A stretch of 64,000 nt of DNA. Origin: Lotmaria passim (taxonomy: Eukaryota; Euglenozoa; Kinetoplastea; Trypanosomatida; Trypanosomatidae). Within the stretch, counting starts at the first letter, position 1. The number at the start of each line of letters is the position of its first letter. Position numbers and translations under genes: made by a program. Positions 17,739 through 27,407 of this stretch are shown here, in pieces. Where the stretch lies: assembly GCA_037349495.1 (NCBI GenBank), contig CP140208.1, positions 248,001-312,000 on the forward strand, in the 5' to 3' direction. A model generated the notes under the pieces. It worked only from the letters and a program-made list of their open reading frames with translations. It made no database searches and was not told where the DNA came from.

Positions 17739-19256
17739 ATGCTGGGGCTGAAGTCGATGTCGGGGGTGCGTGACGTCGTCCGAGGCGGCGCTCTGCCTTT
17801 CCGTCTCGTCAACGCCCTCACCACGCGTGCAAAGTACGAGAGCTTTGAGTACGAGGCGGTCGTCAGCGACGCGTGCGCCGCCGCGAGCGTGGCGGTGCCG
17901 TCGGAAGCCGACCTGCCACACAGCCGCTGGTGGAAGAAGCTGTGCCGGGCGTGCCAGGAGAAAACCGGCACGACCAAGCACGGCAGTCAGCTGTTGCGCT
18001 CACGTCTCGTCAACGCCCTGGCACAGCGGATGGCCGTTGAGGAAGTGTACCGGCTCAGCGGCGGCGAGATCGCGAAGGAGGCGGCCATCGACAACCCTGT
18101 TGTTGTGATGGGGCTCCCGCGGTCGAATGGGCACATGGCTGCACACGTGCTGGCCCGTTCCGGCCTCTTCCTGACGCCGCGGCAGTGCGATACCCTTTCC
18201 CCCTCTCTCCTGCTCGACACGGAACGGCGCGACGCCTTTGCGAAGAAGTTTCGCGGCTTTGGTCTCTTGCACCCCGACTTTTTGTGTGTGCGGGTGCCAC
18301 AGGTGGACCAAGTGGACGACGACCTCACCTTACACCTCATGACGCCGCAGTCCTATGCCTGGGGGCTGCTGCACGGTTTAGACGAGTACCTGCTGGAGTG
18401 TCTCGAGGAGGACCAGCTGCCCGTGTACACGGAAGTGCGCCGTGTGATGGAGCTGTTTCAGTGGTACCGCCGCTGCGGCCACTTCTCCGAGGCCGTCACG
18501 CGCGAGTTCGAGCCGATCGACAACGCGATGGAGACGCAGACCTACGGCACCAAGAACACCCTGCTGCAGCCCCAGTGGCTGTTGTACAGCCCCTTCGCGA
18601 TCTTGAGCTCCGAGGCGCTCCACACGGTCTTCCCGAACATGAAAGCGATCTGGGTGCATCGCGCGCTGAGCCAATGCTTGCCATCCCTGTGCTCTTCCCT
18701 CTGCCTGCACAACGCCCTTTACACCGGCAAGCCGCCGAGCGACTCGCAGTTGGCGTCGATGGGGGAGAAGGTGCTTGGCATCTTCGGCTCCGGCACCGAG
18801 AACGCGATCGAGTTCTACGGCACGTTTGATCAGCGCCGGATGGCGCACTGGTCCAACCGCGACGTAAAGCGTCATGCGACCCGCGTGGCGCAGAAGACGC
18901 TGGACTACTTCGGCATCGAGCTGGACCGCTTCCGCCGCATGCAAATGATCAACGGGCAGACGGAGTACCTGTCCAACGCACGGCCCTTCCACGACGCGCA
19001 GATGCCGTACTTCTGCCTCCACGACGGCATCATTGGCGACGTCTTTCAGGACTACATCTTCCAGTTCGAGGAGTTTGCGTTTGAAAAGAAGTTTGGCGTT
19101 ACCGTGAAGGAGTACACGCCACTGGCCGCGCCGGCGGACCAGGTGGCCATGAAAGGCATCTCACACGGTTCCAGCGAGGCGAAGAAGACACCAAGCCTCG
19201 GCGTAGGTCAGCCGATGGTGGGCCACTTTCAGCAAGAGGGCAAGGGCTTTCGGTAG
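17739..19256 (+). CDS. Sulfotransferase-fold protein with altered PAPS loop
   Basis: The 505-residue product resembles the Sulfotransfer_3-type family in overall order. It has VVVMGLPRSNGHMAAHVLA near residues 121-139, where active members have GLPRTGTT for binding the 5'-phosphosulfate of PAPS. A middle helical region with LLQPQWLLYSP follows, then AIWVHRALSQCLPSLCSSL near 303-321, matching the H-R-x-P...P-S 3'-phosphate site, and a late WSNRDVKR...YFGIELDRF segment like the family's Y-x-D...FG end. The loop Thr-Gly-Thr-Thr reads Ser-Asn-Gly-His, so catalysis is uncertain and the protein may bind something else. The N-terminal 60 residues (MLGLKSMSGVRDVVRGGALPF) are basic and could target mitochondria. 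No signal peptide or membrane helix for Golgi residence is evident. The ATG is the first in frame. The C-terminus is Lys/Ser/Gly-rich. Confidence 0.6.
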   Translation: MLGLKSMSGVRDVVRGGALPFRLVNALTTRAKYESFEYEAVVSDACAAASVAVPSEADLPHSRWWKKLCRACQEKTGTTKHGSQLLRSRLVNALAQRMAVEEVYRLSGGEIAKEAAIDNPVVVMGLPRSNGHMAAHVLARSGLFLTPRQCDTLSPSLLLDTERRDAFAKKFRGFGLLHPDFLCVRVPQVDQVDDDLTLHLMTPQSYAWGLLHGLDEYLLECLEEDQLPVYTEVRRVMELFQWYRRCGHFSEAVTREFEPIDNAMETQTYGTKNTLLQPQWLLYSPFAILSSEALHTVFPNMKAIWVHRALSQCLPSLCSSLCLHNALYTGKPPSDSQLASMGEKVLGIFGSGTENAIEFYGTFDQRRMAHWSNRDVKRHATRVAQKTLDYFGIELDRFRRMQMINGQTEYLSNARPFHDAQMPYFCLHDGIIGDVFQDYIFQFEEFAFEKKFGVTVKEYTPLAAPADQVAMKGISHGSSEAKKTPSLGVGQPMVGHFQQEGKGFR

Positions 19257-19797
19257 AGGGAGCGTGTGCTTTTGGTGGGCGCCTCTTCGGCTGGAGGATG
19301 AACGAATGCAGTCTTTCTTTTTTCTTTCTTCTAGTACGATTAGCGTCATCCTATTCTGCATCACAGTATCCCTTAAAAAAAAAAAAAAAAAGAATGAAAA
19401 AAAGAAAAAGAACAGTGAGCTAATCGCGAAAAGAGTGCATGAGGATCTTGAATGGCGGCGTTGTGGGCTGGATGTCTGCTTTTGTACTTAACAGGCACAT
19501 TAAAAGACGGCGTTAATCAAAGAAGGGGGAAAAAGCAACATGGAGAATTGAAATGACCTTTTCTTTTCCTTTCTTGGTTTCAGACACACACACATACATA
19601 TGTGTATTTACTTGTGTTTACATCGCTAGATAAGCAAGGGAGGCTTTCTCTTTTTCTTTTTTTTTTTTCTTTCAAGTTCACACATCAGCGACACTGCGTT
19701 GGGCGTTCGGTCAGCTCCGGCTTTATTCGACGGCTCCCCCCCTTTTTTTTTCTCGACTTAGCAGCCAAGCGTGAAGAGAGGAAACACCAGGTCAGCC
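19257..19797. other. Intergenic region
   Basis: A16-type run at about 19375-19391, short CA/TA patch at 19583-19608, T-rich stretch near 19640-19670, and T9 followed by CTCGACTTAG with AG at 19760-19761, 36 bases before the next ATG. No gene seen. Confidence 0.6.
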
Positions 19798-20715
19798 ATG
19801 ACGGAGGGCCGCCTGGAGACGGTGCACAACCTGCGTCCCACGAACTGGGACAACCGCCGGCACTGGACGAACTGGCACCACCTCTACGACTGCGAGGCGG
19901 ACCACATCGCCCGCGAGAGTGCTCCCTTTCATGACCTGCGCGCAGGCGGACAGTTCCAGTACGAGTACGGCGCCGGCAGCGGCCCGTTTGCCGCGCCCGT
20001 CGCACCCGACCGCGTCGCCGCGCGTGCGGCGGGCGACCGCATGGACTTCGCCAAAGGCAACGGCACAGACCTGGGTGGCATGGGACACATCCCGCTGGAC
20101 ACAGAAGCGGGGCGGCCGGTGAAGCCCAACACGGCGCCGCGCCAGACCGCCATGTTTACCCGCAAGGACCCCCTTGAGCGCGGCCTCTTCTCGGAATATC
20201 CCTACATGCCGGACGGCGATGGCGCGAACAGGAATCGCGACCTGGACTTGGCAAGCGGGCCGTCGCCGCAGCGGACGGGTGGCATGCGGGCGGGCGGCCC
20301 CTGCAACTACCTCGGCGGGCAACCGGAGCACATCCCCGACCCGTACAACGACAAGGTGAGCCGCGGCCGTGTTGGGCACTTCCGCACCGGCCCGATCAAG
20401 TCCGACTACCCGCCGTGGATGCCACAGGGAGAGCCGGAGAAGAAGCCGCGCAAGACCTACGGCCCGTTTCGCGTGGGCAAGCCGGACAGGCTGCACACAG
20501 GCACGGACCCGGAGTGGATTCCCGACCCATACGAGAAGGGCAAGGTCCGCGGCTCTGGTCACCCCTTCCGCACCTGGCACACCCGCACAAAATGGTCGAT
20601 GCCGGTGCACGCGCCGTGGAGGGCGGGTCTGACCACCGCAGAGCCACGCAAAGGGACGACGCTAGACTTGACCGAGAACAACCTGCCAAACCTGAAAAAT
20701 AAGCCGCAAGGCTAA
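19798..20715 (+). CDS. CFAP96 (C4orf47)-like cilium/flagellum-associated protein
   Basis: The 305-residue basic, Gly/Pro/Arg-rich protein has no membrane segment. Its length is close to human CFAP96 (about 309). Blocks comparable with that family, as I remember it, are KDPLERGLFSEYPYMPDGD near residues 122-140 (compare ERIGLFSEMEYITVGD) and RTGGMRAGG near 167 (compare KPGGMKAG). The Pro-Tyr motif PEHIPDPYNDK then appears twice (again as PEWIPDPYEKGK), each followed by a G-H-F-R or H-P-F-R block, giving an internal repeat. CFAP96-type proteins bind ciliary or centrosomal microtubules, so a flagellar role is plausible. ATG 19798 follows the splice acceptor; the upstream GTG at 19771 is not needed. 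The next most likely reading is a kinetoplastid-specific cytoskeletal protein. Confidence 0.55.
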   Translation: MTEGRLETVHNLRPTNWDNRRHWTNWHHLYDCEADHIARESAPFHDLRAGGQFQYEYGAGSGPFAAPVAPDRVAARAAGDRMDFAKGNGTDLGGMGHIPLDTEAGRPVKPNTAPRQTAMFTRKDPLERGLFSEYPYMPDGDGANRNRDLDLASGPSPQRTGGMRAGGPCNYLGGQPEHIPDPYNDKVSRGRVGHFRTGPIKSDYPPWMPQGEPEKKPRKTYGPFRVGKPDRLHTGTDPEWIPDPYEKGKVRGSGHPFRTWHTRTKWSMPVHAPWRAGLTTAEPRKGTTLDLTENNLPNLKNKPQG

Positions 20716-21640
20716 CGGTGGCACAGACGATCGGAGGCCCGAGGCCGCCTTAGTCTCCATGCCGCCACCTTAACGAAGAGAGGGTAGGAAGGCAAAAACT
20801 AAAAGAGAGAGAAAAAAGGAAGAGATGAGGTGGAGGTAGCCGTCATGCAGTCGCGTCCTTTTTTTTTTTCGCGAAGGTGCAATTCTCCACAGCGTCTTGA
20901 CGGAATTGAGAACACACGGCCTGCCAAACCTACTCTCGGTATTCGCTCTCTTCTTGGAGTTCGACTGAATCATGTATGCTGTTTTTTTTTTTCCTCCCCA
21001 TTTTTACTCTCAGATGTGTGCGTTCCTAGATGCTCTTTTTTTTTTTTACGGTGCGTATGTGTAATTTTGAGTGCTCGTTTGTGTCGTCTTTGTTGTTTAG
21101 CTCTGGCTGTGAAGAGCGCTGCTTCCTGCTGATGTGTAGGTGGCACATGCTTGTCATCCTGTTTCATTATGTGCTTGCAGCCCTTTTTTTGTTGTTGTTG
21201 TTTCTCTTGTTTTTTTTTTTTTTTCTTCGCTTCTGTGACGGAAGAGATCCTTTTTTTTTTTTTAACTTTCCCCTTGCTCCCTGGATGTACTATTACCCAT
21301 GTTATGTTATGCCTTCCTTTTTTTTTTTTCTTCTCGTCCAGCCTACAGAAGCTATGAGAATCAAAAGATTAACAACACGTGCCACTCTTATCATGAACAA
21401 ATTCGTGCGATTCGGCTATTAAACGTGAGCGGATCGCTCTGCTAAGCGTTTTTCCTATTTTTCTTTTTTACCTTTGACGAGACGCAACGTGCAGCCGGAG
21501 GGCCAATTTCACTATTTCTGTCTATCTTAACTCCTTTCCTTGTTTTCTCTTCGCCTCGTTACTTGAAGCCCTTTTAAGTTTGTACAACCCCACATTACAC
21601 CTCTAAGCAAACACGACAACGAAAGAACAGGAGCGATGCA
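20716..21640. other. Intergenic region, T-rich
   Basis: T-runs near 20859, 20981, 21037-21048, 21212-21224, 21251-21263 and 21318-21330. The open frame 21030-21422 consists mostly of Phe/Leu from T-runs and I do not call it a gene. Acceptor candidates for the next gene include AG at 21606-21607. Confidence 0.55.
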
Positions 21641-21644
21641 ATGA
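21636..21644 (+). promoter_or_regulatory. Two-codon upstream ORF overlapping the next start
   Basis: ATGCAATGA: an out-of-frame ATG-CAA-TGA whose stop overlaps the main ATG at 21641. If the leader includes it, ribosomes would initiate here first or have to scan past it. Seen directly; effect inferred. Confidence 0.5.
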
Positions 21645-24600
21645 ACTGCTCTACTGCTACAGCCACAGCGATCAGGTGTGCTGTGCAACGGGGTGTCTAT
21701 TGCGCCTCGGACTCAGGCACGCCAGAGGCGGCGGTTCAGCTGCCTCAGCGGTGCAGATTGTGGCCTTCATTCGCTGCTGGCAGTATTCTGAGGCCCTCGC
21801 TTTCACGCGTGGTGTGGTGCCAACATCTCAAGTGCGCACCACGTGCTGCGCTGCGGCGATGCCACACCGCTGTACCACGTTGGCCAAACACCGCGACGCT
21901 CTCCTTTGACGCATCCGCTGCGACGCGTAGCGAGAGCGACGTCGAGGCTGTGTTTACGCCTTCTCCGCCTGCGGCAGCAAAGAGAGGCGACACGCGGAAG
22001 AAAGTTGAGGCGCAGCGCCGCCGTCATCGCCGTCGTCGCGGCAGTCATGAGCCTCGACAAGCGTCAAGCTCGGTGCGAAGCACTGCAGAGCGGGACCACG
22101 TTCTACAGTCGTCACCGACGCAGCCCTCTACGTCTCCGTTCGCTACGCGTTATCCGTTGTCCGACCTGGAAAAAGTGCTCTGTCAACACCTTCGGCGCAA
22201 CGAGTTGGGGGCAGCTGTCGCGCTGCTGCAGCAGGAACAGGAACAGCATGAGAAGCGGTCGGAGCACCCCACCTTCACAGGAGGTGCGACAAAGCGGTTG
22301 TCGTCTGCCGTGGCCCCCGCGCACCTCACCTCAGAACAAAAACAGCAACAGCCTACAGATGGAGCAGTGGAGAAGCCTGAATGGAGCGTAGCCAGCAGAA
22401 GCGGCAGCGCGAGCGCGGCTCACGCGTCGTTGGCGGAGGAGTGCCTGTATCTTCTATTGTGGTGTGGCGAGGAGGCGGCAGCGTGGGGGGTGTGGCAAAC
22501 GATGCGGACAGCACCGCCGCTCTCCTCTTCGCGGTCGTCGGCTTGCATACGTAATGCGCAGACGGTGCTTGTGCTAACGCTTTTTCTTCATTTTGGAGTG
22601 AGGGACAAGCTACGCACGCGTGACACGCTCCTCCTGCTGGAGATGACGTGGAAAGCGGGAGCGGATGTTGCAGTTAAGGGTGGGTCCCGCACCTCCGCTT
22701 CTACGTCCGAGGTGTGGACGAGCTTGTTCGTTGCTTGGCTGCGCTGTGTTGTGCGGCGAGACCCAGAAAGGCCTAGTAACGCTTGCGCAGCCATGAGGAA
22801 TGCTGCGTCACGTCACATGGCTGCTTGTCTTGAGGAAGACAACGTGGAGGGCGCACGAGTGGCCGCGCTGCTCCTGCTAAGTGTGCCACGCCAACCAGCC
22901 GTTGCGGCGGTCAGCAAAGGTGACAGAGAGACACGCGCTCCTGATGCCGACCCAGCCAACAGACTACGGCCACACGCAAGTCCTCCTTCCCTATCGACCT
23001 CATCAGCGGTGCAAACAACTCTGGATTTGGTGGAGGAGGAGCTCGCCCGTCGCAGTGGGGACGTGACATGGCTACCTGTGCAGCGCCCACCACGTGTATC
23101 CGAGCGAACAATGCAGGACACGCCTCCGAACTCGCTTTTATCGTCCGTCGAGCATCGCGGTGAAGGGCAAACAGACAAGCAGGCCCTCTCGCGTCAGCGG
23201 CGCCACCGCATTCAAGCGTGTTTCGCCGCCGCAGCGCGACAACTCTCGAAACTTCCACACACCGCTAATAAAGATAGTGTCACCCACGCGAACCACGATC
23301 CACGGTCGCCGGCGGACTTGACAACCTATCACTTCTGGTTTCGGCAGCTAATGAAAGCCCTGGGCTGTGCTGAGCTGTGGGCCGCCCTCGTCGAGGCATC
23401 CGTGAACACCTCCGCTGCCGTTAACTCACCAGGCAAAGGCATCAAGGATGGCGGTGACTTGTCTGCAGTGCGGAGGAGGCTGCAGAGAATCAACGAGGCA
23501 ACGGATAGAGGGGACTGGGAAGCTGCGCTGCGACTCTGTTGCCTCGAGCACGCTGCGGAGTGTCACCGTGGCGACGATGACTGCGATGAAGGCAAGCGCA
23601 GCTCTTCGTCGTCTGTGCCCTGGCTGCGGCTGCTACGCAAAGGCCTCGCCGCCTGCGAGGCAGCCGCAAGGACAAACGGCGTGGTGCCCTGGCATGGTGT
23701 CCTGGCGCTGTGGCACGCCGCGCAGAACCACCAACAAGCGAAATCGACGCAGCGCAGCAGTGCGAGCCGCCGTCGTAGCGTCCGCGGCGACAGTCATGCG
23801 GGGGCACTGATACGGGAGTATGGGCGCATGTTTGTGCTGCTCGCCTCCGCCACGCGCTGGGCCGAGGCGCTGCAGTGCTTCTACGAGACGCCGACCGCAA
23901 GTCTCGACGGCTTCAGCGTGGCGCAGGTGGGCTACGCGTTGCGTGCGTCCGCGGCGCACCACGACAGGGCCGTGTTGGATCTCTGGGCGGCGTGGCGGTG
24001 CCGCTGTGGTGATAGGGCGGAGCCGACGGCAGAGTTGGTGGTGCAGCTGCTGCAGGCGATGCTACACTCTGCGGCGGCAGGTGCTTCGGGGGAGCTAGCG
24101 CGCGAGGTGGCAACAGGCCTGCTTGTCGCAGCTGCCGAGACCACGGAGGAGATTTACGCGGAGGGGAAAGCGAGCACGGCGAGTCTCTCTCCGCGTCTTC
24201 CGGGGACACGGGTGCCGTTGGATTGGCAGCATCGCCGCCACCTTGTGCACCGCATCCTCGCGGACCGCTGGAGCGGCACGTGGGCGGCGGCGCTGCAGGT
24301 CGCAGTCGCCAGTGGCGACGTGGCGTTGCTGCGGCTCGTGGCGCCGCGTGTACCGCCTCCCCGCTCCTCTTCGTCGCGCCAGGCCGTGAGCCTCTACGCG
24401 GACACGGTGCTTCGCCTGCGTGAGCGTGGCGTGGAGCTGACGGCAGCGGACCGTGCCGCGCTGTGGACGTTGTGGGGCAACACGCAGCCACGTAGCGAAA
24501 AAGTGCAGCACGCCAAGGCGCTGGATGAAGCGACAGGGCGCGTGGGCAGCAGCGTGCACCGAAAAAGTGGCACGGAAGCCTTGCACCCAGGTGACTTGGA

Positions 24601-24673
24601 TGTGGCGCAGGTGACGCGGAACGCAGAGTCGCTTCTCGACGACCTGCTTGGCGAAGAGGCACCGCATCCGTGA
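21641..24673 (+). CDS. Large helical-repeat (PPR-like) protein, probably mitochondrial
   Basis: I do not recognise a named orthologue for this 1010-residue product. The first 150 residues are Arg/Ser/Ala-rich with few acids (MNCSTATATAIRCAVQRG onward), fitting a mitochondrial presequence and linker. The body is predicted helical and has several segments of the W-x-x-A-L type common in trypanosomatid pentatricopeptide-repeat proteins: NELGAAVALLQ near 185, GDWEAALRLC near 623, TRWAEALQCF near 738 and GTWAAALQVA near 878. Low-complexity spacers separate them. Such proteins usually bind mitochondrial RNA or mitoribosomes, but sequence alone does not prove this. The start overlaps a two-codon upstream ORF. 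Codon use is less GC3-biased than its neighbours, typical of fast-evolving trypanosomatid proteins. Confidence 0.6.
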   Translation: MNCSTATATAIRCAVQRGVYCASDSGTPEAAVQLPQRCRLWPSFAAGSILRPSLSRVVWCQHLKCAPRAALRRCHTAVPRWPNTATLSFDASAATRSESDVEAVFTPSPPAAAKRGDTRKKVEAQRRRHRRRRGSHEPRQASSSVRSTAERDHVLQSSPTQPSTSPFATRYPLSDLEKVLCQHLRRNELGAAVALLQQEQEQHEKRSEHPTFTGGATKRLSSAVAPAHLTSEQKQQQPTDGAVEKPEWSVASRSGSASAAHASLAEECLYLLLWCGEEAAAWGVWQTMRTAPPLSSSRSSACIRNAQTVLVLTLFLHFGVRDKLRTRDTLLLLEMTWKAGADVAVKGGSRTSASTSEVWTSLFVAWLRCVVRRDPERPSNACAAMRNAASRHMAACLEEDNVEGARVAALLLLSVPRQPAVAAVSKGDRETRAPDADPANRLRPHASPPSLSTSSAVQTTLDLVEEELARRSGDVTWLPVQRPPRVSERTMQDTPPNSLLSSVEHRGEGQTDKQALSRQRRHRIQACFAAAARQLSKLPHTANKDSVTHANHDPRSPADLTTYHFWFRQLMKALGCAELWAALVEASVNTSAAVNSPGKGIKDGGDLSAVRRRLQRINEATDRGDWEAALRLCCLEHAAECHRGDDDCDEGKRSSSSSVPWLRLLRKGLAACEAAARTNGVVPWHGVLALWHAAQNHQQAKSTQRSSASRRRSVRGDSHAGALIREYGRMFVLLASATRWAEALQCFYETPTASLDGFSVAQVGYALRASAAHHDRAVLDLWAAWRCRCGDRAEPTAELVVQLLQAMLHSAAAGASGELAREVATGLLVAAAETTEEIYAEGKASTASLSPRLPGTRVPLDWQHRRHLVHRILADRWSGTWAAALQVAVASGDVALLRLVAPRVPPPRSSSSRQAVSLYADTVLRLRERGVELTAADRAALWTLWGNTQPRSEKVQHAKALDEATGRVGSSVHRKSGTEALHPGDLDVAQVTRNAESLLDDLLGEEAPHP

Positions 24674-24704
24674 ACAGCGAGGCTGCACGAGGACATGACG
24701 TTTT

Positions 24705-24734
24705 ATACACACACACATATATATATATATATAT
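24705..24734. repeat. Compound CA/TA microsatellite
   Basis: Five CA units pass directly into about nine AT units in the 3' region of the PPR-like gene. Confidence 0.9.
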
Positions 24735-25001
24735 CAGGAGTGCCAGGAAAACCAAAACGGCTTTTTTCTCTCTTTTTTTTTTTTTCACTTCCTATTCATA
24801 ACCGAACAACAGTGCACTGCGACACCATCTCTGTTGTTGTTGTTGTTGTTTTTTTTTTGGTTAGTGGAGGAGCTTTTCTAAGAAGAGAGAGAAAAAAAAA
24901 AAATAGAGCCTAGAGCCCGCTCTGGACCTCTTAAAACTGTGATGCTACGTGTATGTGACAGGCTCGCTGGGTTGCCATGATATACTCTTCTTTCCTCTTC
25001 C

Positions 25002-25037
25002 TTTTTTTTTTTTTTTTTGTGTGTGTGTGTGTGTGTG
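25002..25037. repeat. T17 plus GT microsatellite
   Basis: A run of 17 T is followed by a GT repeat (25019-25037), a combination that recurs in this window's intergenic spaces. Confidence 0.9.
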
Positions 25038-25454
25038 CGCGTGTGCTTATTTTGAATCTCTGTATTTTCATTTTGCTGCATTGAACACCATAGTTTGTTC
25101 TTTCATGAAAGAACAGCAAAGAAGGGGGAAAAAAAGAAAGGAGGCAAACATACGTAACACGGTACCATATCTCATCACTGAAGCGCGCGTAACTCGTCGC
25201 AAACTGAAGAAAAAGCGAGAGTAGGCACAGAAAACGAGAGAGAGAGAAAACACGTGTGCTTTCTAATACCGCGCTGCTTGAATGTAACGCTAAGTAAAAG
25301 CTGCTCTTTTCTTTTCTTTTTTCGTAATAGCATTTCGACGCCTCTACACTATCGAGAAGGTTCATTCTTTGATTCCGTTAGGACGCGGAAATCTTGCATT
25401 CGTTTAGCAGGGTTAGAGAAAAAAGGCTACTCTAGGGAAGGCAATCACTTGGCC

Positions 25455-26696
25455 ATGGAAATCTACCATATTGTGCTGAGCAACGCCTTCGTGGCCTTCC
25501 TCACCGTCCCTCTCCGTCGTGTGCGCTATCTTCTCACGGTGGAAGATGACCTTATCGAAGAGGGCGTCCTACCGCCGCAAGGCTTCGGCGGTACTCTCGG
25601 CTGTATTCGCTTTCTCTACAACGTCAGCGGCGGCTCTTTTCGCGTCTTCTACCGCGGCGCTTTTCTGGAGGCATTCGGCTGCATCGGCAAGTACGAGCTG
25701 CAGCGCATCATCTCCATCCCGATTGCCCGTCGCGTGCCGCTACGCATGCAGCACGCCTTTTTCACCACGACCTTCGTCCATACCGCTCTCGTGTACTTCA
25801 CCGTCGCCCCGCTGCAGACCGCGCTGGACACGATCGCCGTGAATAGCGTGACGACGTTCATAGTGGAGCAGCCGAAGCCGAAAGAAGGTGAAGGCAAGAA
25901 CGCTGATACGACATCCACCGCTGCTGCTGCTGCTGTAGGTGATGAGGCGTCTCCAGCACCAGCATCAGCACGACCGCCGACAGTGCGGCTGCGCTTTGCC
26001 AGCGCGTGGGAGACCGCCAAGTACCTCTCCACGCACTTCCCCGTCTTTTCCATGGTGAGTCGGCTCTACCTGCTTGACTTTGGCTGCCGCTACGTCACCT
26101 CGCTGGCAAACAACAAGATCCTGAATTGGCTCATGAGCAAGGCGCAGAAGCACTACAACGGAGCCGAGATGACGTCTTTCCAGCGTTTTGTGATGTACTT
26201 CGGCTGCCCGCTAATAGCCTCGCTCGCGTTGAGTGTGGTGACCTATCCCTTCGCCACTTACCCGGTAGCCCACTTCCTGCGGCTGCGGTACTACCAGCGG
26301 TGCGACGAGGCGGCGGTGCGTACGACTGCTGCTGCTGCTGCGGTGGGCGACAGCAGCGCGAGCAACCATAGCCACGCCTCCACCTCCTTCACACCGAAAA
26401 AAGACGAGCGCTTTCGCTGGAAGGATCTCTTTTCACATGCGTTACACCTAGAAGTGCGTGGGTTTCTGTGGAAGTCGATGTACGGTCGCGAGGGCCCCGC
26501 CACGCCCGCCACCGCGTCGTCAACGCCGGCAAGGCAGGAATGCCCCGTTGGCGCTGGTGGTCGTAGCAGCACGAGGTGTGGCATCTGTCAGGTGTACCGC
26601 GGCTTCAGTCTGATGGCCCTGACGACGCTGCTGTCCTCCGCATTGGCGGTGGCGCTGAATCGAGCGACGGATTTCGTTCTCTACCACACAAACTGA
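25455..26696 (+). CDS. Diverged mitochondrial carrier family protein, tandem copy 1
   Basis: The 413-residue protein has the layout of a SLC25-type carrier: three repeats of two membrane helices each, with odd helices starting near residues 6, 118 and 258 and polar inserts between. Repeat 1 reads LTVPLRRVRYLLTVEDDL, equivalent to the P-x-D/E-x-x-K/R motif followed by the matrix helix. GGFxG-like FGGTLGCIRFLYN and FRVFYRGAFLEAF match the family's small-residue and Y/F-R-G blocks. Repeats 2 (VAPLQTALDTIAV) and 3 (YPFATYPVAHFLRLRYY) have lost the acidic and basic partners of the signature. Two Ala/Thr/Ser-rich inserts lie near residues 140-175 and 285-310. It is followed by two related genes in the same direction. 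ATG 25455 is the first in frame after an acceptor at 25329. Probably inner mitochondrial membrane; the solute is unknown, and it may not transport like normal carriers. Confidence 0.65.
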   Translation: MEIYHIVLSNAFVAFLTVPLRRVRYLLTVEDDLIEEGVLPPQGFGGTLGCIRFLYNVSGGSFRVFYRGAFLEAFGCIGKYELQRIISIPIARRVPLRMQHAFFTTTFVHTALVYFTVAPLQTALDTIAVNSVTTFIVEQPKPKEGEGKNADTTSTAAAAAVGDEASPAPASARPPTVRLRFASAWETAKYLSTHFPVFSMVSRLYLLDFGCRYVTSLANNKILNWLMSKAQKHYNGAEMTSFQRFVMYFGCPLIASLALSVVTYPFATYPVAHFLRLRYYQRCDEAAVRTTAAAAAVGDSSASNHSHASTSFTPKKDERFRWKDLFSHALHLEVRGFLWKSMYGREGPATPATASSTPARQECPVGAGGRSSTRCGICQVYRGFSLMALTTLLSSALAVALNRATDFVLYHTN

Positions 26697-27379
26697 GATG
26701 AGGATATAAAATAAAAAAAGGCGAAGCGAAACGGAGGGAGAAATGAGAAGAGAAGAGAAGGGTCCGTAGTGCTTTTTTTTTTTGTGTGTGTGCTGTTGCT
26801 GTCGCCGTGTGCGGTTGTGTGTGTGTGGTGAACGCAGCGAGCAGCCCACATGTATGGTGCCTATACTTCTCCCTTGTCTCTTTCACCTCTTTTCTTTTTT
26901 TGTACTTCTGTCGTTTTTTGTCCGTAATTCGACTGCTGCCTTTTTTTTTTTTTTGTTTCTTATGTTTTTTGTTTTTGTTCCTCCCCCTCTTAGCAATGCT
27001 GCTACACTTAAAAAAAAAAACCACTAGTTGAACGGCGGGCCATGTCTTATTTCTTGTCCGTGCTCGTTAGTTCTTTTTCTCCCTTACACTGTTCTTATAC
27101 ACAAAAAACACCCACTCATGTTTATCGCGGTCTTTGCACCAGCAAACCTTCATTTTTTTTTTTTTAATGCGCTGTCTTTGGTTCAATCAAAAAAAAAAAA
27201 AAATGTGTTTCCCTTTTACATGTCAGCTGCAGCTGTGGAGCACTTTCTTGGAAGGCGAATCGCCTCCAACGCCTACTCCAACTACAACACACACACATAC
27301 ACACACAAAAAAAAAGAAACTGATGATAATTCCATTCGTAGTAAAAAAAACGGTAAAAAAAAAGTTCTCCTTCTTCCTT

Positions 27380-27407
27380 TATATATATATATATATATAT
27401 GTATATA
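27380..27407. repeat. TA microsatellite
   Basis: Ten AT units plus an interrupted end, between carrier copies 1 and 2. Confidence 0.9.

Larger units (their letters stand above)
24674..25454. other. Intergenic region with CA/TA, GTT and GT repeats
   Basis: CA then TA run at 24705-24734, T14 near 24772-24785, GTT repeat plus T-run at about 24833-24858, T17 followed by GT repeats at 25002-25037. A clear acceptor, TTTTTTCGTAATAG with AG at 25329-25330, precedes the first carrier gene by about 124 bases. Confidence 0.6.

Noticed and set aside
21030-21422. 130-residue hydrophobic frame upstream of the PPR-like gene
   Set aside because: Hydrophobicity comes from repeated T-runs; the start is not an ATG and the codons show no coding bias.
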